From: Pseudophaeobacter flagellatus | GTDB taxonomy: Bacteria; Pseudomonadota; Alphaproteobacteria; Rhodobacterales; Rhodobacteraceae | Direction of reading: 5' to 3' | Assembly: GCF_021228235.1 (NCBI RefSeq) | Contig: NZ_JAJQRG010000006.1 | Location: 143,298 to 207,297 of the forward strand | Length of the DNA stretch: 64,000 nt | Shown here: one piece after another, positions 44,136 through 52,953 of the stretch | Layout: every line of letters begins with the position of its first letter | Numbering within the stretch: position 1 is the first letter of the stretch | Notes under the pieces: generated by a model | The model's database searches: none | What the model saw: the letters and a program-made list of their open reading frames with translations, nothing else | Told to the model about the DNA's origin: nothing | Translations under genes and position numbers: made by a program

Positions 44136-45272
44136 TTACATGTTGCACTCGGATGCGTAGGCATCCGCGTGATTAGTCAGACCGGTGGCGATGATCTTGT
44201 TGGTAAAGACATCGCCTTCCTGGATCACTTCGCGCACATAGATGTTTTGCACCGGGTGATGATTGTTGCCAAACTTGAAGTCACCACGCACGGAGTCAAA
44301 TTCAGCCGCTTCCAGGGCTGCCCGGAAAGCATCCTGATCCGAAACATCAGCCTTGTCCAAGGCGCTCAAGATCAGATTGGCGGTGTCAAAGCCCTGACTT
44401 GCATAGAGCGAGGGAAGGCGGCCGTATTTCGCCTGGAAGTCGGCAACAAAGGCCACATTGGCCGCATTGTCGATATCCTTGTTCCACTGCGAGGTATTCT
44501 TGATCCCCAGCGCGGCTGCACCAACTGCCTGCAGGATGCCTTGATCAAAGCTGAAGGCCGGGCCAACAACCGGCAGGTCCACACCGCTGTCAGCATATTG
44601 CTTGAGGAAGGAAATCCCCATGCCACCGGGCAGGAAGAAATAGACCGAGTCAGCACCCGATGCCCGGATCTGCGCGATCTCAGCCGCATAGTCGGTCTGG
44701 CCCAGCTTGGTGTAGATTTCACCCGCCAGTTCCCCGCCATACATGCGTTTATAGCCGGTCAGCGCATCCTTGCCCGCCGGATAGTTCGGCGCCAGGATAA
44801 AGCTGTTTTTCAGGCCCGCATCATTGGCATAGGCTCCTGCCGCTTCATGCAGGTTATCGTTCTGCCAAGCCACGTTGAAATAGTTCTTGTGGCAGCGCTT
44901 ACCGGCCAGCGCTGAAGGCCCGGCATTGGGCGAGAGGTAAAACACCCCCTGCGCGGTCGCCGCAGGCACCACCGCCATAGCCAGGTTCGACCAGATGATC
45001 CCGGTCATGATATCGACCTTTTCGGACTGGATCATGCGGTCGGCAATCTGCACGGCGCTTTCGGGTTTGCGCTGATCGTCCTCGATCACCACCTCAACAT
45101 CGTCGCGGCCTGCGGCTTCAATGGCCAACATAAAGCCATCGCGCACATCTACGCCCAGCCCGGCACCACCGCCGGACAGGGTGGTTATCATGCCGATCTT
45201 GGTCTCAGCATGGGCCGCCAAGGCCAGCGTCGACACAGCCGTTGCCACTGCAAGTGATTTTAGAATTTTCAT
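44136..45272 (-). CDS. livK: HAAT-type periplasmic substrate-binding protein
   Basis: This 378-residue type I binding protein has a signal peptide (LAVATAVSTLALAAHA) and the Leu/Ile/Val-binding fold: KIGMITTLSGGGAGLGVDVRDG, then IGMVTG-like and PNYPAGKDALTGYKRMYG. The fold also fits aromatic and amide compounds; lack of a close specificity motif keeps the ligand open. It leads livHMGF. The nearby hydrolase and deacetylase hint at an N-acyl diamino acid or ectoine-like ligand. The symbol marks family, not proven substrate. Confidence 0.88.
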   Translation of the reverse strand: MKILKSLAVATAVSTLALAAHAETKIGMITTLSGGGAGLGVDVRDGFMLAIEAAGRDDVEVVIEDDQRKPESAVQIADRMIQSEKVDIMTGIIWSNLAMAVVPAATAQGVFYLSPNAGPSALAGKRCHKNYFNVAWQNDNLHEAAGAYANDAGLKNSFILAPNYPAGKDALTGYKRMYGGELAGEIYTKLGQTDYAAEIAQIRASGADSVYFFLPGGMGISFLKQYADSGVDLPVVGPAFSFDQGILQAVGAAALGIKNTSQWNKDIDNAANVAFVADFQAKYGRLPSLYASQGFDTANLILSALDKADVSDQDAFRAALEAAEFDSVRGDFKFGNNHHPVQNIYVREVIQEGDVFTNKIIATGLTNHADAYASECNM

Positions 45273-45656
45273 GTCTTACATACTCCCATAGTACTTCAGG
45301 CTTTCGCCCTGCGTTGGCCGCAGGTGCATGGCGTTACTATTCCCACATCCGACGGGCGGCGCCAGTTATTCTTACCCCCATTCCGCGCACTCTCTAACGG
45401 AGCCTTGGCCGGACAGGGGCCCCGCAGTCTATCGCGGGCAAGTCTTGAGGAAACTGTAAGCGGCATCCTGCTTTTATTTCAAGGTTAAAATATTAAACCC
45501 TAAAACACAGCCTGTCTTGCTGGCCGCCGATCTGCCAGCGCCAAAGCAAAACGCCGAGAAAATGACTGGGAACTGCGATGCAAAATTGCGCAGAATTTCA
45601 ACGGCCTGCCCGCACTACAGGCAGCACCAGAAGTCGCGGGCAAAGGGCGCCGCGCT
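45273..45656. other. Gene-free stretch before livK
   Basis: No reading frame is convincing here. TGCCCGC at 45607-45613 and GCGGGCA at 45635-45641 form a 7-bp stem just after the GntR gene stop and may end that transcript. The AT-rich part near 45475-45505 is the likeliest promoter area for livK. Confidence 0.4.
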
Positions 45657-46355
45657 TTAGCGGGCCTTTTGTTGTAACCGGTTAAAACTCATGGAAATAT
45701 GGGCGCGCTGAATATGCGCCACCGCTTCGACATCGCCGGACTTCAGGGCGCATTGGATGGCCTCCAGCTGATGCTGGAAGATCTTAAACTCCTCTTCCAG
45801 ATCCAGCTGCGCTTCCTCTGCCGCCCGCAGCCAGAGCCGCTTGGTCTGAAAATACAGCCGCTCTAGCGTCTGGCGCAGCGGCTGATTGGCTGTCAGCTCT
45901 TGCAGGGTCAGAAATACATCGATGTCAAACTGGGTAAAGGCACGCGCCGTGCCGCTTTGTACAATGGCTGCGCCGCGCAGGACCAATTGATCAAAGCGGG
46001 CAATATACCCGAAATCCGGCGGCACCGGATCCAGTCGCCCGGTCATGGCCGTCAGTTCCACCCGCAGCCGGTAGACCTGTTCCAGCGCATCAAAATCCGC
46101 ATCGGTAACCAGGGTCCCCACCCCATGAAAGGACTGCACCAGCCCCTCATCTTCGAGCCGGGCCAGAACCCGGCGAATCGGAGTGCGGCTGGTGCCGAAT
46201 TCTTCTGCCAGGGCCGCCTCGGAAAGGCGCATCCCCGGCAGATAGTCGAGCAGGCAAATCCGCTGGCGGATTTCATGGTGCATCAGGGCATGACGATCCC
46301 GCACCGTCAGCCCCTCATCTGCCAATGCCTCTTGCGTCAAAGGAACCTGGGTCAC
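45657..46355 (-). CDS. GntR/FCD-family transcriptional regulator
   Basis: This 232-residue protein has a GntR winged helix at about residues 20-85 (LPGMRLSEAALAEEFGTSRT, then RRVLARLEDEGLV) and a helical FCD domain with the RVELTAMTGRL start. The gene begins with GTG directly after the deacetylase stop, so the two are coupled. FCD regulators sense small acids. The inverted TGTGTACAAC motifs before the doeA-like gene fit a GntR operator. Confidence 0.9.
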   Translation of the reverse strand: MTQVPLTQEALADEGLTVRDRHALMHHEIRQRICLLDYLPGMRLSEAALAEEFGTSRTPIRRVLARLEDEGLVQSFHGVGTLVTDADFDALEQVYRLRVELTAMTGRLDPVPPDFGYIARFDQLVLRGAAIVQSGTARAFTQFDIDVFLTLQELTANQPLRQTLERLYFQTKRLWLRAAEEAQLDLEEEFKIFQHQLEAIQCALKSGDVEAVAHIQRAHISMSFNRLQQKAR

Positions 46356-47510
46356 CTAAAGATATCCCCCAAGTCTCTTGAGCACGGACAGGCATTGATC
46401 CAGCTGATCCAGGGATAGATACTCATCCGCCTTATGCGCCTGATTGATTGAACCGGGGCCACAGACCACCACATCCATGCCCAGAGCCTGGAAAATACCA
46501 GCCTCGGTACCAAAAGCGACCAGATCGGCGCCATTGGCCCCGGTGAGTTCGGACATGATACGGCGGGCCTCATTCTCGGCCATGGGCTCCAGCCCGGCCA
46601 CTTCGCCAATGGTTTCCACCGTGATATCCGCCTCGGGATAGATCTGGCGCATCTCTGGTAAGAGCTCTTCTTCGCAGAGGCGGCGCAGCTCGGTTTTGAC
46701 AAGATCCGCGTCACGGGCGCAGACCGGGCGCATTTCCCAATCGACCTGCGCCTTTGGGGCGATCACATTATGGGCGACACCGCCCTGCATCGCCCCAACA
46801 TTTACCGTCGTCCAGGGCGGATCAAAGTGGCTGACAACAGGGGCCATGCCCCGCAGGCGCTGTTTCAGCTGCAAAAGCTCTGATACATAGCGCACGGCAT
46901 ATTCCACCGCGTTGACGCCAAGGTCGGGGGCCGAGCCGTGCCCCGGCAGGCCATGGAAATGGGTGCTATATTCATAACAACCTTTGTGCCCCTCGATTAC
47001 CCGCATCTCGGTGGGCTCTCCGATGATGGCAACGCCAGGCAATATCCCGCGCGCCGTCAGATCTTCGGCAAGATGCTGCGCGCCCAAACAGCCGACTTCC
47101 TCGTCGTAGGTAAAGGCAAAGTGGATTGGCCGGGCATTGACCTGGGTCGCATAGATCGGTGCCATGGCCAGGGTCGCCGCGATAAAACCCTTCATGTCGC
47201 AGCTGCCGCGCCCATAGAGCCGCCCGTCGCGCTCCTCCATATTGAAGGGATCGCTGCTCCAGTCCTGATCCGTGACCGGCACCACATCGCTGTGCCCCGA
47301 CAGTAAAATCCCGCCGTCGACTTCTGGGCCAAGGGTGGCAAAGAGATTGGCCTTGCGACCACAGGGCGAGGTGGTGAAATCGATCTTGGCTCCACAATCA
47401 TCAAGCAGGCCTGCGGCATAGGTGATCAGCGCCTGATTGCTCTCGCTCGAGACCGAGGGAAAGGCAATCAGGTCATTGAGAATTTCCCGTGTGCGGGCAT
47501 GCAGCTCCAT
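46356..47510 (-). CDS. M20 family deacetylase, ArgE-like
   Basis: This 384-residue metalloenzyme has the M20 zinc-site motifs LLSGHSDVVPV (His, Asp), YGRGSCDMKGF (bridging Asp) and YDEEVGCLGA (catalytic Glu and ligand Glu). In sequence pattern it resembles N-acetylornithine deacetylase ArgE. Here it sits between a creatinase-fold hydrolase and a GntR gene rather than with arginine genes, so a related N-acetyl diamino acid (for example N-acetyl-diaminobutyrate) is a possible substrate. AAGGA precedes the ATG. Confidence 0.88.
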   Translation of the reverse strand: MELHARTREILNDLIAFPSVSSESNQALITYAAGLLDDCGAKIDFTTSPCGRKANLFATLGPEVDGGILLSGHSDVVPVTDQDWSSDPFNMEERDGRLYGRGSCDMKGFIAATLAMAPIYATQVNARPIHFAFTYDEEVGCLGAQHLAEDLTARGILPGVAIIGEPTEMRVIEGHKGCYEYSTHFHGLPGHGSAPDLGVNAVEYAVRYVSELLQLKQRLRGMAPVVSHFDPPWTTVNVGAMQGGVAHNVIAPKAQVDWEMRPVCARDADLVKTELRRLCEEELLPEMRQIYPEADITVETIGEVAGLEPMAENEARRIMSELTGANGADLVAFGTEAGIFQALGMDVVVCGPGSINQAHKADEYLSLDQLDQCLSVLKRLGGYL

Positions 47511-47514
47511 CGCA

Positions 47515-48729
47515 TCAGTCCTTAACGAAGAGCTTGCGCTCTATGTTGCACAGCGGCTCGGCCGATCCGGTTTCGGTGATCAAGATGGTCTCGGTGGTTT
47601 CCAGCCCCCAGGTATCCATCCAGAGTGCAGGCATAAAGTGGAACACCATCCCCGGCTCTAACACGGTTTCATCCTCACTGCGGATAGACGCGCTGCGCTC
47701 GCCCCAGTCAGGTGGATAGCTGAGGCCGATAGGATAGCCGCAGCGCCCTTCCCGGTGGATGCCATGACTTTTCAGCACCCCGACAAAAGCATTGGCAATG
47801 TCACAGGTGCGATTTCCCGCCCGCGCCGCCTCTAGCCCGGCAGCAATTCCTTCCAGCTGGGCTGCCTCGGCATCCAGCACCTCTTGCGGGGGCTTACCCA
47901 GATAGACCGTCCGCGACAGTGGCGCGTGATAGCGACGGTAGCAGCCGGAAAGTTCAAAAAAGGTGGCCTCCCCCTCTCGCATCGGGGCACCATCCCAGGT
48001 CAAATGGGCAGCGGTGGCATCCAGCCCCGACGGCGTCAGCGGCACGATCGCCGGATAGTCGCCCCAGAGGTCATCAACCCCGGTGATGCCGGCGTGATAG
48101 ATGTCCGCCACCAGATCATTCTTGCGCAGGCCTGGCTCGGCCCGGTCGATCGCGGTAGACATGACCTTTCCGGTGATGCGCGCCGCCTTGCGGATAAAAT
48201 CGATTTCGTCTTCGGATTTCACCAGGCGCTGCCAGTTGACCAATGCAGTCGCATCCAGCAGCTTCGCCTGCGGCAAGGCCTCGGCCAGCACCATATGCGC
48301 CTTGGCAGAGTAGTAGTAATTTTCCATCTCGACGCCAATCCGCGCCCCGGCAAAGCCAAGCCGGGTGATATGTTCGGCCAGATCCTGCATCGGGTGACAC
48401 TGGGTCGACTGCACATAATGATCGCCATAGCCAAAGATCTGGTCCGTCCCCATCCAGCAGGTGCGCCCGGCACCAATGCTGTCCATATGGCGCCCCCACC
48501 AGATCGGCTCTCCTTCCAGCCCCAGCAGGACCCCCTGATGCACATAAAACGACCACCCATCATAGCCGGTCAACCAGGCCTGATTTGACGGATCAGTGAC
48601 AAAAAGCAGCTCGATCCCCACCTGCTGCATGGCAGCGCGGGTCTTGGCAATTCGGCGGGTATATTCAGCACGGCTGAACGGGGCGTTTCCTGGGGCCAAA
48701 GAGGTGTCCTTTCGAACATAGAATTTCAT
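47515..48729 (-). CDS. Creatinase-fold hydrolase, probably ectoine hydrolase-like (DoeA/EutD)
   Basis: This 404-residue M24 pita-bread protein has the N-terminal domain FVTDPSNQAWLTGYDGWSFY, which recalls ectoine hydrolase DoeA. The C-terminal domain has HLTWDGAPMREGEATFFELS and GMVFHFMPALWMDTWGLETT. The five metal ligands of true aminopeptidases are not seen: the usual Asp pair is replaced around FFELSGCYRRYHAPLSRT. A metal-free creatinase-like mechanism is therefore likely. The ATG at 48729 is chosen as the domain start; the ribosome binding site is weak and overlapped by an inverted motif. DoeA opens the ectoine ring to N-acetyl-diaminobutyrate. Confidence 0.72.
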   Translation of the reverse strand: MKFYVRKDTSLAPGNAPFSRAEYTRRIAKTRAAMQQVGIELLFVTDPSNQAWLTGYDGWSFYVHQGVLLGLEGEPIWWGRHMDSIGAGRTCWMGTDQIFGYGDHYVQSTQCHPMQDLAEHITRLGFAGARIGVEMENYYYSAKAHMVLAEALPQAKLLDATALVNWQRLVKSEDEIDFIRKAARITGKVMSTAIDRAEPGLRKNDLVADIYHAGITGVDDLWGDYPAIVPLTPSGLDATAAHLTWDGAPMREGEATFFELSGCYRRYHAPLSRTVYLGKPPQEVLDAEAAQLEGIAAGLEAARAGNRTCDIANAFVGVLKSHGIHREGRCGYPIGLSYPPDWGERSASIRSEDETVLEPGMVFHFMPALWMDTWGLETTETILITETGSAEPLCNIERKLFVKD

Positions 48730-48731
48730 GA

Positions 48732-48741
48732 TGTGTACAAC
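48732..48741. promoter_or_regulatory. Operator half-pair 1 before the doeA-like gene
   Basis: TGTGTACAAC lies 3 bases upstream of the ATG at 48729 on the minus-strand gene. It is an exact inverted copy of the motif at 48813-48822. The core TTGTACACA is GntR-like. A protein bound here would block translation initiation or early transcription. Confidence 0.5.
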
Positions 48742-48812
48742 ACCAATGGTGATTTGGTGTTTGGTAGGAATTACTGGCACAATTCACTATAAACGCAAGT
48801 GATTCATTTCCC

Positions 48813-48822
48813 GTTGTACACA
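48813..48822. promoter_or_regulatory. Operator half-pair 2 before the doeA-like gene
   Basis: GTTGTACACA is the exact reverse complement of the motif at 48732-48741, 81 bases apart start to start (about eight helical turns). Two such sites could be bridged by a dimeric regulator to form a repression loop over the promoter. Confidence 0.5.
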
Positions 48823-49166
48823 AATGGATAGATTTCACGCGACAGCTCTCAAAAACATGCCACTGAAGAACGACCAACCGGACAGCCGGAACCGCAAGAT
48901 CGCCCCTACCGATCCCTACGGTCGCAGGACGACCTTTGTGCGCGGTTGAAACATATAAAGGGCATCCCCTTGCCCCCCACATGGATCAAAGACAGACCAG
49001 CGCCCAAGCGCGCCCAAAAAACAAGAGAGACACAACTCAGGCCCCGTACCGCTGATTTCTCTACTCAGCGCCAACCTTTCGATTCATCTGCCTATTTTGC
49101 ATTATTTCTGTGGTCCAGCACTTTTCCCTATTGCGCCTTGGTGACTGTTTGGATACCTCCGCCCAC
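48823..49166. other. Gene-free stretch before the tRNA-Ser fragment
   Basis: A frame at 48946-49215 is open but runs into the tRNA-Ser fragment and has no protein character. AT-rich DNA near 49085-49140 (TTTTGCATTATTTC) may be the leftover promoter of the lost tRNA-Ser gene copy. Confidence 0.4.
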
Positions 49167-49209
49167 GGAGACGTGGCCGAGTGGTCGAAGGCGCTCCCCT
49201 ACTAAGGGA
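49167..49209 (+). pseudogene. Truncated 5' half of a tRNA-Ser gene
   Basis: The 43 bases match the first 43 bases of the intact tRNA-Ser(GCT) gene at 52552-52463 with one difference, A for G at position 35 (first anticodon base). They read on the plus strand, opposite to the intact gene. Homology ends in the anticodon stem after AAGGGA, and no T-arm follows. It marks one edge of the decayed island. Confidence 0.85.
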
Positions 49210-49280
49210 TTGTAAGCGCCTGTAAAGAGGTAATTTTATCCTTTCGTCAGTCCAATTTGACAAATCTTGGCCAGCTGCAC

Positions 49281-50512
49281 CTACTGCTCATCATCAACGA
49301 TTTCCGTTTCACGATGATTGAACCAAGCGCCTTTCAATCGCGATCGGATTGCATCCGCAGCCGGGCGCCCCGCGTCGATCATGACGGTCTTTAGACCAGG
49401 CTTCTGAGCAAGAGACTTCTCGACCATTCGGACGCAACTAAGCACCTTTGCATCTGTGGGGGCAATGTCGCGTGCTGTGAACAGTAGCCGAAGAACGTCG
49501 GCTTCGGTTTTTGGCTGCATGGCACGCAGTGATATTAGATCTTCTATGGTTGCCACCAGATCATCTTGCGATCGCCGGGCCATCCATGCGTCAAGCTCTG
49601 AGTGCGATGCTCGACCGGAGAAGGCGCTGTTGCGTATCTCAAGGTTGTGGATGCGGCGTTCAAGGGTCGCAACAAGGCCAAGATGTAGCCCTTCGGCTGC
49701 ACTTAAAAGGTCTTGCAGCCACTCCGCCATCAGGTGTTTCTGCGCGGCGGTCTTTAGGGAGTTGTTACCCAGAAGGGCTGCACCGCCTATTGCAGGGCCC
49801 AGTATGAGCGCGCCGGCCGGACCAATAGCGACCAGACCGAACCAGGCTCCGGCCTGGCTGCCCGCAAAGGTCAGTGCACCGCGAGACGCGCCGTCGAGGA
49901 GCAACCAGGCAGGCAGGTCCGAGAACGGCACCCTGCCTTGAGCTACTTCGATCCCACCGCGGAGGACACCAATCGACAGAGCGAACTGCAAGATGTCAGG
50001 GTCAGCGAGATCGGCCGCATGGCCGAGCGTCTCAGCGATTTGTTCTTCGATTAAACCAATCTCGAATCCTGGTAGGGTGGTCACCATGTGTGCCCACGGC
50101 GCGCCACTCTCGGCGGCCTGCTGGGCCAGTACGGTATTGGCTATCACGGGGATATCGGGGTACTTTTCGAAGTGAACGGTCAGGTTGGAAAGCGAGGTGC
50201 CACACTTCACCTGCACGGCCTGATCATCGACAATTAGATCAAGCCCAGGCGTGTTACTTGCGTCAGCAAGGCGGATATGGTTCCCATCGCAATCAGTTGG
50301 TCCATCACAAGGCGCTCAGCGGTGTATCCCCGCAGTGACCATCCGGCATGGGCATTCACGAAATCACTGGCACAACAAGCAAATGCCACGGGATCCCCAA
50401 GGTCCTCGGTGCGGGAGAAATCAGCGGCTTTCATGACGTTCGCATCGAGTGATGCTGCATGCCAAAGCATCTCGTCGGCTGTCAGACCCACGACAAGTGA
50501 TGCATCGATCAC
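49281..50512 (-). pseudogene. Island gene with nuclease-like motif, split by a frameshift
   Basis: A GTG at 50512 overlaps the stop of the preceding gene in the pattern GTGA and opens a frame that reads YTAERLVMDQLIAMG and stops at 50234. A second frame continues the sense, with GNHIRLADASNTPGLDLIVD, then VQVKCGTSLSNLTVHFEKY, to a stop at 49281. Restoring one G in the GGG run at 50283-50285 joins both into about 410 residues. The D-x(n)-(Q)-V-K pattern recalls PD-(D/E)XK nucleases. A later hydrophobic stretch (LVAIGPAGALILGPAIGGAALLG) may enter a membrane. I do not recognise the family. It may be a broken gene, a programmed shift or a sequencing slip. Confidence 0.65.
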
Positions 50513-51441
50513 ATCCGTGATACCCTCTTGATGGACCAAGGGGCCGGAGGAGCGCCCGCAGGAGGTGGGACAGGGCCGACGAGGCGGCCATTGAGAACGC
50601 CCATCTTTCTTCGAAGAGCAGATCGGTCGCTTGCCTGCATCCAATCAAGCGCCTCCGACTGCGAGCGGTCAAGTGCGCGCATATCAGTCAAGAACTGTGC
50701 CAAGCCTGTTTCACCGTGATGTGTGCCTTGTGCAGCCAACATGACGCCGAGGCGTGCCGCAAGCTGGCTGCGAACATTCACGGTGACGGGATCGCCAAAG
50801 AGATCGATCACCGCTTCCGCCGTCGTGCTGCCTATCGCCTGTTCCAGAGTGAGCCGCATCAGATAGGCCGGATCACACCGCAAGGCACGCGCCATCGAAG
50901 GCACCCGATCCAGAGCCAGCTTGCTAGTGCCATTCTTGATCATGGTCACCATGTTGGGGTTCGGGAAACCGGCCTCGCTCGCGATCTGCGACTGGGATTT
51001 CGTTGGTTTCAGTTCGAGCACCCGGCGTTCGACATATTTCGCCAAACGGGTGTGCTCCTCCAAAGATAACTCACCGCTCGACAGCACCGGCACGCTCCAG
51101 CGCAGGGTCTGCTGAGACCTGCCATTGGAATTCATACGCGTCTTGCCGCGACCATTTGCCAGCATATAGACGATTTCACCTGCCACGCGCGGTTCTACCT
51201 GGTGCAACTCGTCGAGCACCAGCAGGCTGTCGTTGCAGGCTGCAGCGATCCCTTCAATGCCATTGTCGGTTCCGCGCCAGCTCTGCACGAAGGACGGCGC
51301 CCCCCAAACCGAGGCCGCCACTCCCAGCAGCATGGACTTACCGCGCGACGAGACACCGCGCAGATGAAAACCTCCACCATCACGCCCCAACACCGACAGG
51401 AGCGGCCCGGTAAAGGCGTGAGACAACGCCAGGATCATCAT
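50509..51441 (-). pseudogene. DUF927 ATPase remnant fused to an XRE-like DNA-binding domain
   Basis: The first 118 residues of this 310-residue frame match the C-terminal ATPase half of DUF927 (primase/helicase-like) proteins of mobile elements: FHLRGVSSRGKSMLLGVAASVWG (Walker A-like), LLVLDELHQV (Walker B), SGELSLEEHT. From about residue 122 the text changes to a helix-turn-helix type (SQSQIASEAGFPNPNMVTMI) not usual in DUF927. The remainder (120 residues) is unassigned. The rest of the DUF927 domain is missing, so this looks like a deletion fusion. It might be expressed, as its stop is coupled to the next gene. Confidence 0.6.
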
Positions 51442-51731
51442 CGGGTTTCCAATGCAAGGTTCGGCTTACGACAAATCCCCTTCACCATCAGTGGCGAACA
51501 GATCCGGACCGGTATCAGATCCTCACCTTCTTCCGGCCGCAAGTGATAGATGCCATCGTCGTCCAAGAAGAAACCGGAGGGCATGCCATCCGGCGATGAA
51601 TCCGTGATCATGTCAGGCACGACACTTGTCGGCAATTCGGCGTTCATAGGAAAGGAAACGATATTCTTGTCGCTGAAGGTGGGGCTGAACGAGGAGATGT
51701 GGTCTGTCACGATGAGGTCTCTCTTTGGCAA
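51438..51731 (-). pseudogene. N-terminal remnant of a DUF927 protein
   Basis: This 97-residue frame ends in FFLDDDGIYHL and VRICSPLMVKGICR, which is the typical entrance of DUF927 proteins. The usual next 200 residues are absent: the frame stops after a few codons and the next frame resumes directly in the ATPase part (ALSHAFTGPLLSVLG). A deletion of the middle of one DUF927 gene explains both pieces. The 4-base ATGA overlap with the next frame is therefore likely accidental. Confidence 0.55.
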
Positions 51732-51829
51732 AAGGGGAGCGTCCGGCGCGACAATAGCCGCGCCGCCAAGTCTCGTTGCGCCTCTGGAGGTAGAGGCGCT
51801 GGATCAAGGGGATGGAGAAGAGGCCGCTG

Positions 51830-52066
51830 TTAGCTCGCCATCAAAGCGTCCGGCTCGAAATCGAGATTGAAGACGAGCCCACACGCAAGCTGCCCCTCCC
51901 ACTCCTCGATGTCTATAAGACGCCAACGGGTGGTCGTTCCGCCCAACTTCACAGGGGTGGGAAAATCACCTTTGCGCTTCCAGCGCCAAATCGAGTCTTT
52001 GGACACGCCGAAACGGTGGGCAACCTGATCAACAGAAAGGTAAAGGGTATTCGCAGGGGTGGGCAC
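51830..52066 (-). CDS. AlpA-type/excisionase helix-turn-helix regulator
   Basis: This 78-residue protein is of the AlpA/MerR-like excisionase type: LSVDQVAHRFGVSKDSIWRW, then KRKGDFPTPVKLGG and WRLIDIEEWE. Such genes sit next to integrases on phage-like islands and control excision or early genes. The GTG at 52066 is chosen as the domain starts there, with GGAGA upstream; the frame extends to 52150 without a better start. No integrase gene is left beside it. Confidence 0.8.
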   Translation of the reverse strand: MPTPANTLYLSVDQVAHRFGVSKDSIWRWKRKGDFPTPVKLGGTTTRWRLIDIEEWEGQLACGLVFNLDFEPDALMAS

Positions 52067-52462
52067 TATTGAAGATCTCCTGTTTAGGCACAAAACAATA
52101 CTCTGCCCGGGAGAGGCATTTCTGACCCGGCAAAGCTTGCTCATGCGCATAGTGGTGTATGGATTTAGCTATAGCAGAATTGGCTTCGAATTGCCTGAGA
52201 GTTCGAGAGAATTCTGAGCGAATTCGGTATTTTCCATATTTGCTGATGCAAGATGCCCTTGCCAGCTGCTCATCACATCCGCCAGGCCTAGGGCACAAGG
52301 TGGAAACAACGGGGCTTGAGACACGTCAAGTCAACAAGCTTCAGAGCAGCAGCCCGTTGCATTTCACTGCATTCAATAGGATGTTTTTTGGTGGCAAGGT
52401 TGGTGGCAAGAGAATCTCAACAAGCATTAATTTTAATGAAACCAATGACTTGGTGAGATTTC
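52067..52462. other. Gene-free island end next to tRNA-Ser
   Basis: An integrase would be expected here, between the AlpA-type gene and the tRNA 3' end. None is seen. A short direct repeat (GGTGGCAAG twice near 52390-52411) is the only structure noted. The base composition is AT-richer than the flanks. Confidence 0.5.
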
Positions 52463-52552
52463 TGGCGGAGACGAAGGGATTCGAACCCTCGAGACCCTTC
52501 CGGGCCTACTCCCTTAGCAGGGGAGCGCCTTCGACCACTCGGCCACGTCTCC
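52463..52552 (-). tRNA. tRNA-Ser(GCT)
   Basis: This 90-base gene includes an encoded CCA. Acceptor stem GGAGACG/CGTCTCC, D-arm GCCGAGTGGTCGAAGGC, anticodon loop CTGCTAA (anticodon GCT at 52518-52516), a long variable arm as in class II tRNAs, and T-arm AGGG/CCCT around TTCGAAT. Its 3' end faces the island. Confidence 0.97.
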
Positions 52553-52953
52553 GCTGACCCGTTTAGAGAAGGTTTCCAAAGGAAACAAGGCGAAAATCAC
52601 ATTTTTCTCGAAGCGTTAAAAAATGCTCCATCAAAGTGTTTTACGCGCCAAATAGCCCGTTTCAGCAAGGGTGGTTGGCAATAATCTGTCAACGAGGAAA
52701 TGGCTCGCATCCAAGGAGAACCAAAATAATTTACGAAGACAAACCTGCGCTCTGGGTCGAGGCGACAGCCAGTAGAATCACCCAGCAACCTCACGGTTGG
52801 AAACGGGCTACGATCAATATGATCTGGTCCAGTTTCAACATCGAAGATGCTATTCCACTGATGCCGTTGAGATCGCTTGGTTAACATTTCTGAGAAACAG
52901 CGTTTCAGGTTTCCACAACGTAGCTTTCCTCAAGATGTTCGCTCTCACCCAAG
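52553..52953. other. Gene-free stretch upstream of tRNA-Ser
   Basis: This contains the tRNA-Ser promoter area. Open frames on both strands (for example 52597-52887 minus) have no recognisable protein character. Confidence 0.4.

Noticed and set aside
49190..49220. Hairpin GGCGCT/AGCGCC over the tRNA-Ser fragment as a terminator
   Set aside because: The stem is real, but it uses the tRNA D-arm side and has no T-run; it is better explained as tRNA debris.
52597..52887. 96-codon minus-strand frame upstream of tRNA-Ser
   Set aside because: No ribosome binding site, no domain, and a competing frame on the other strand of similar length. Likely random.
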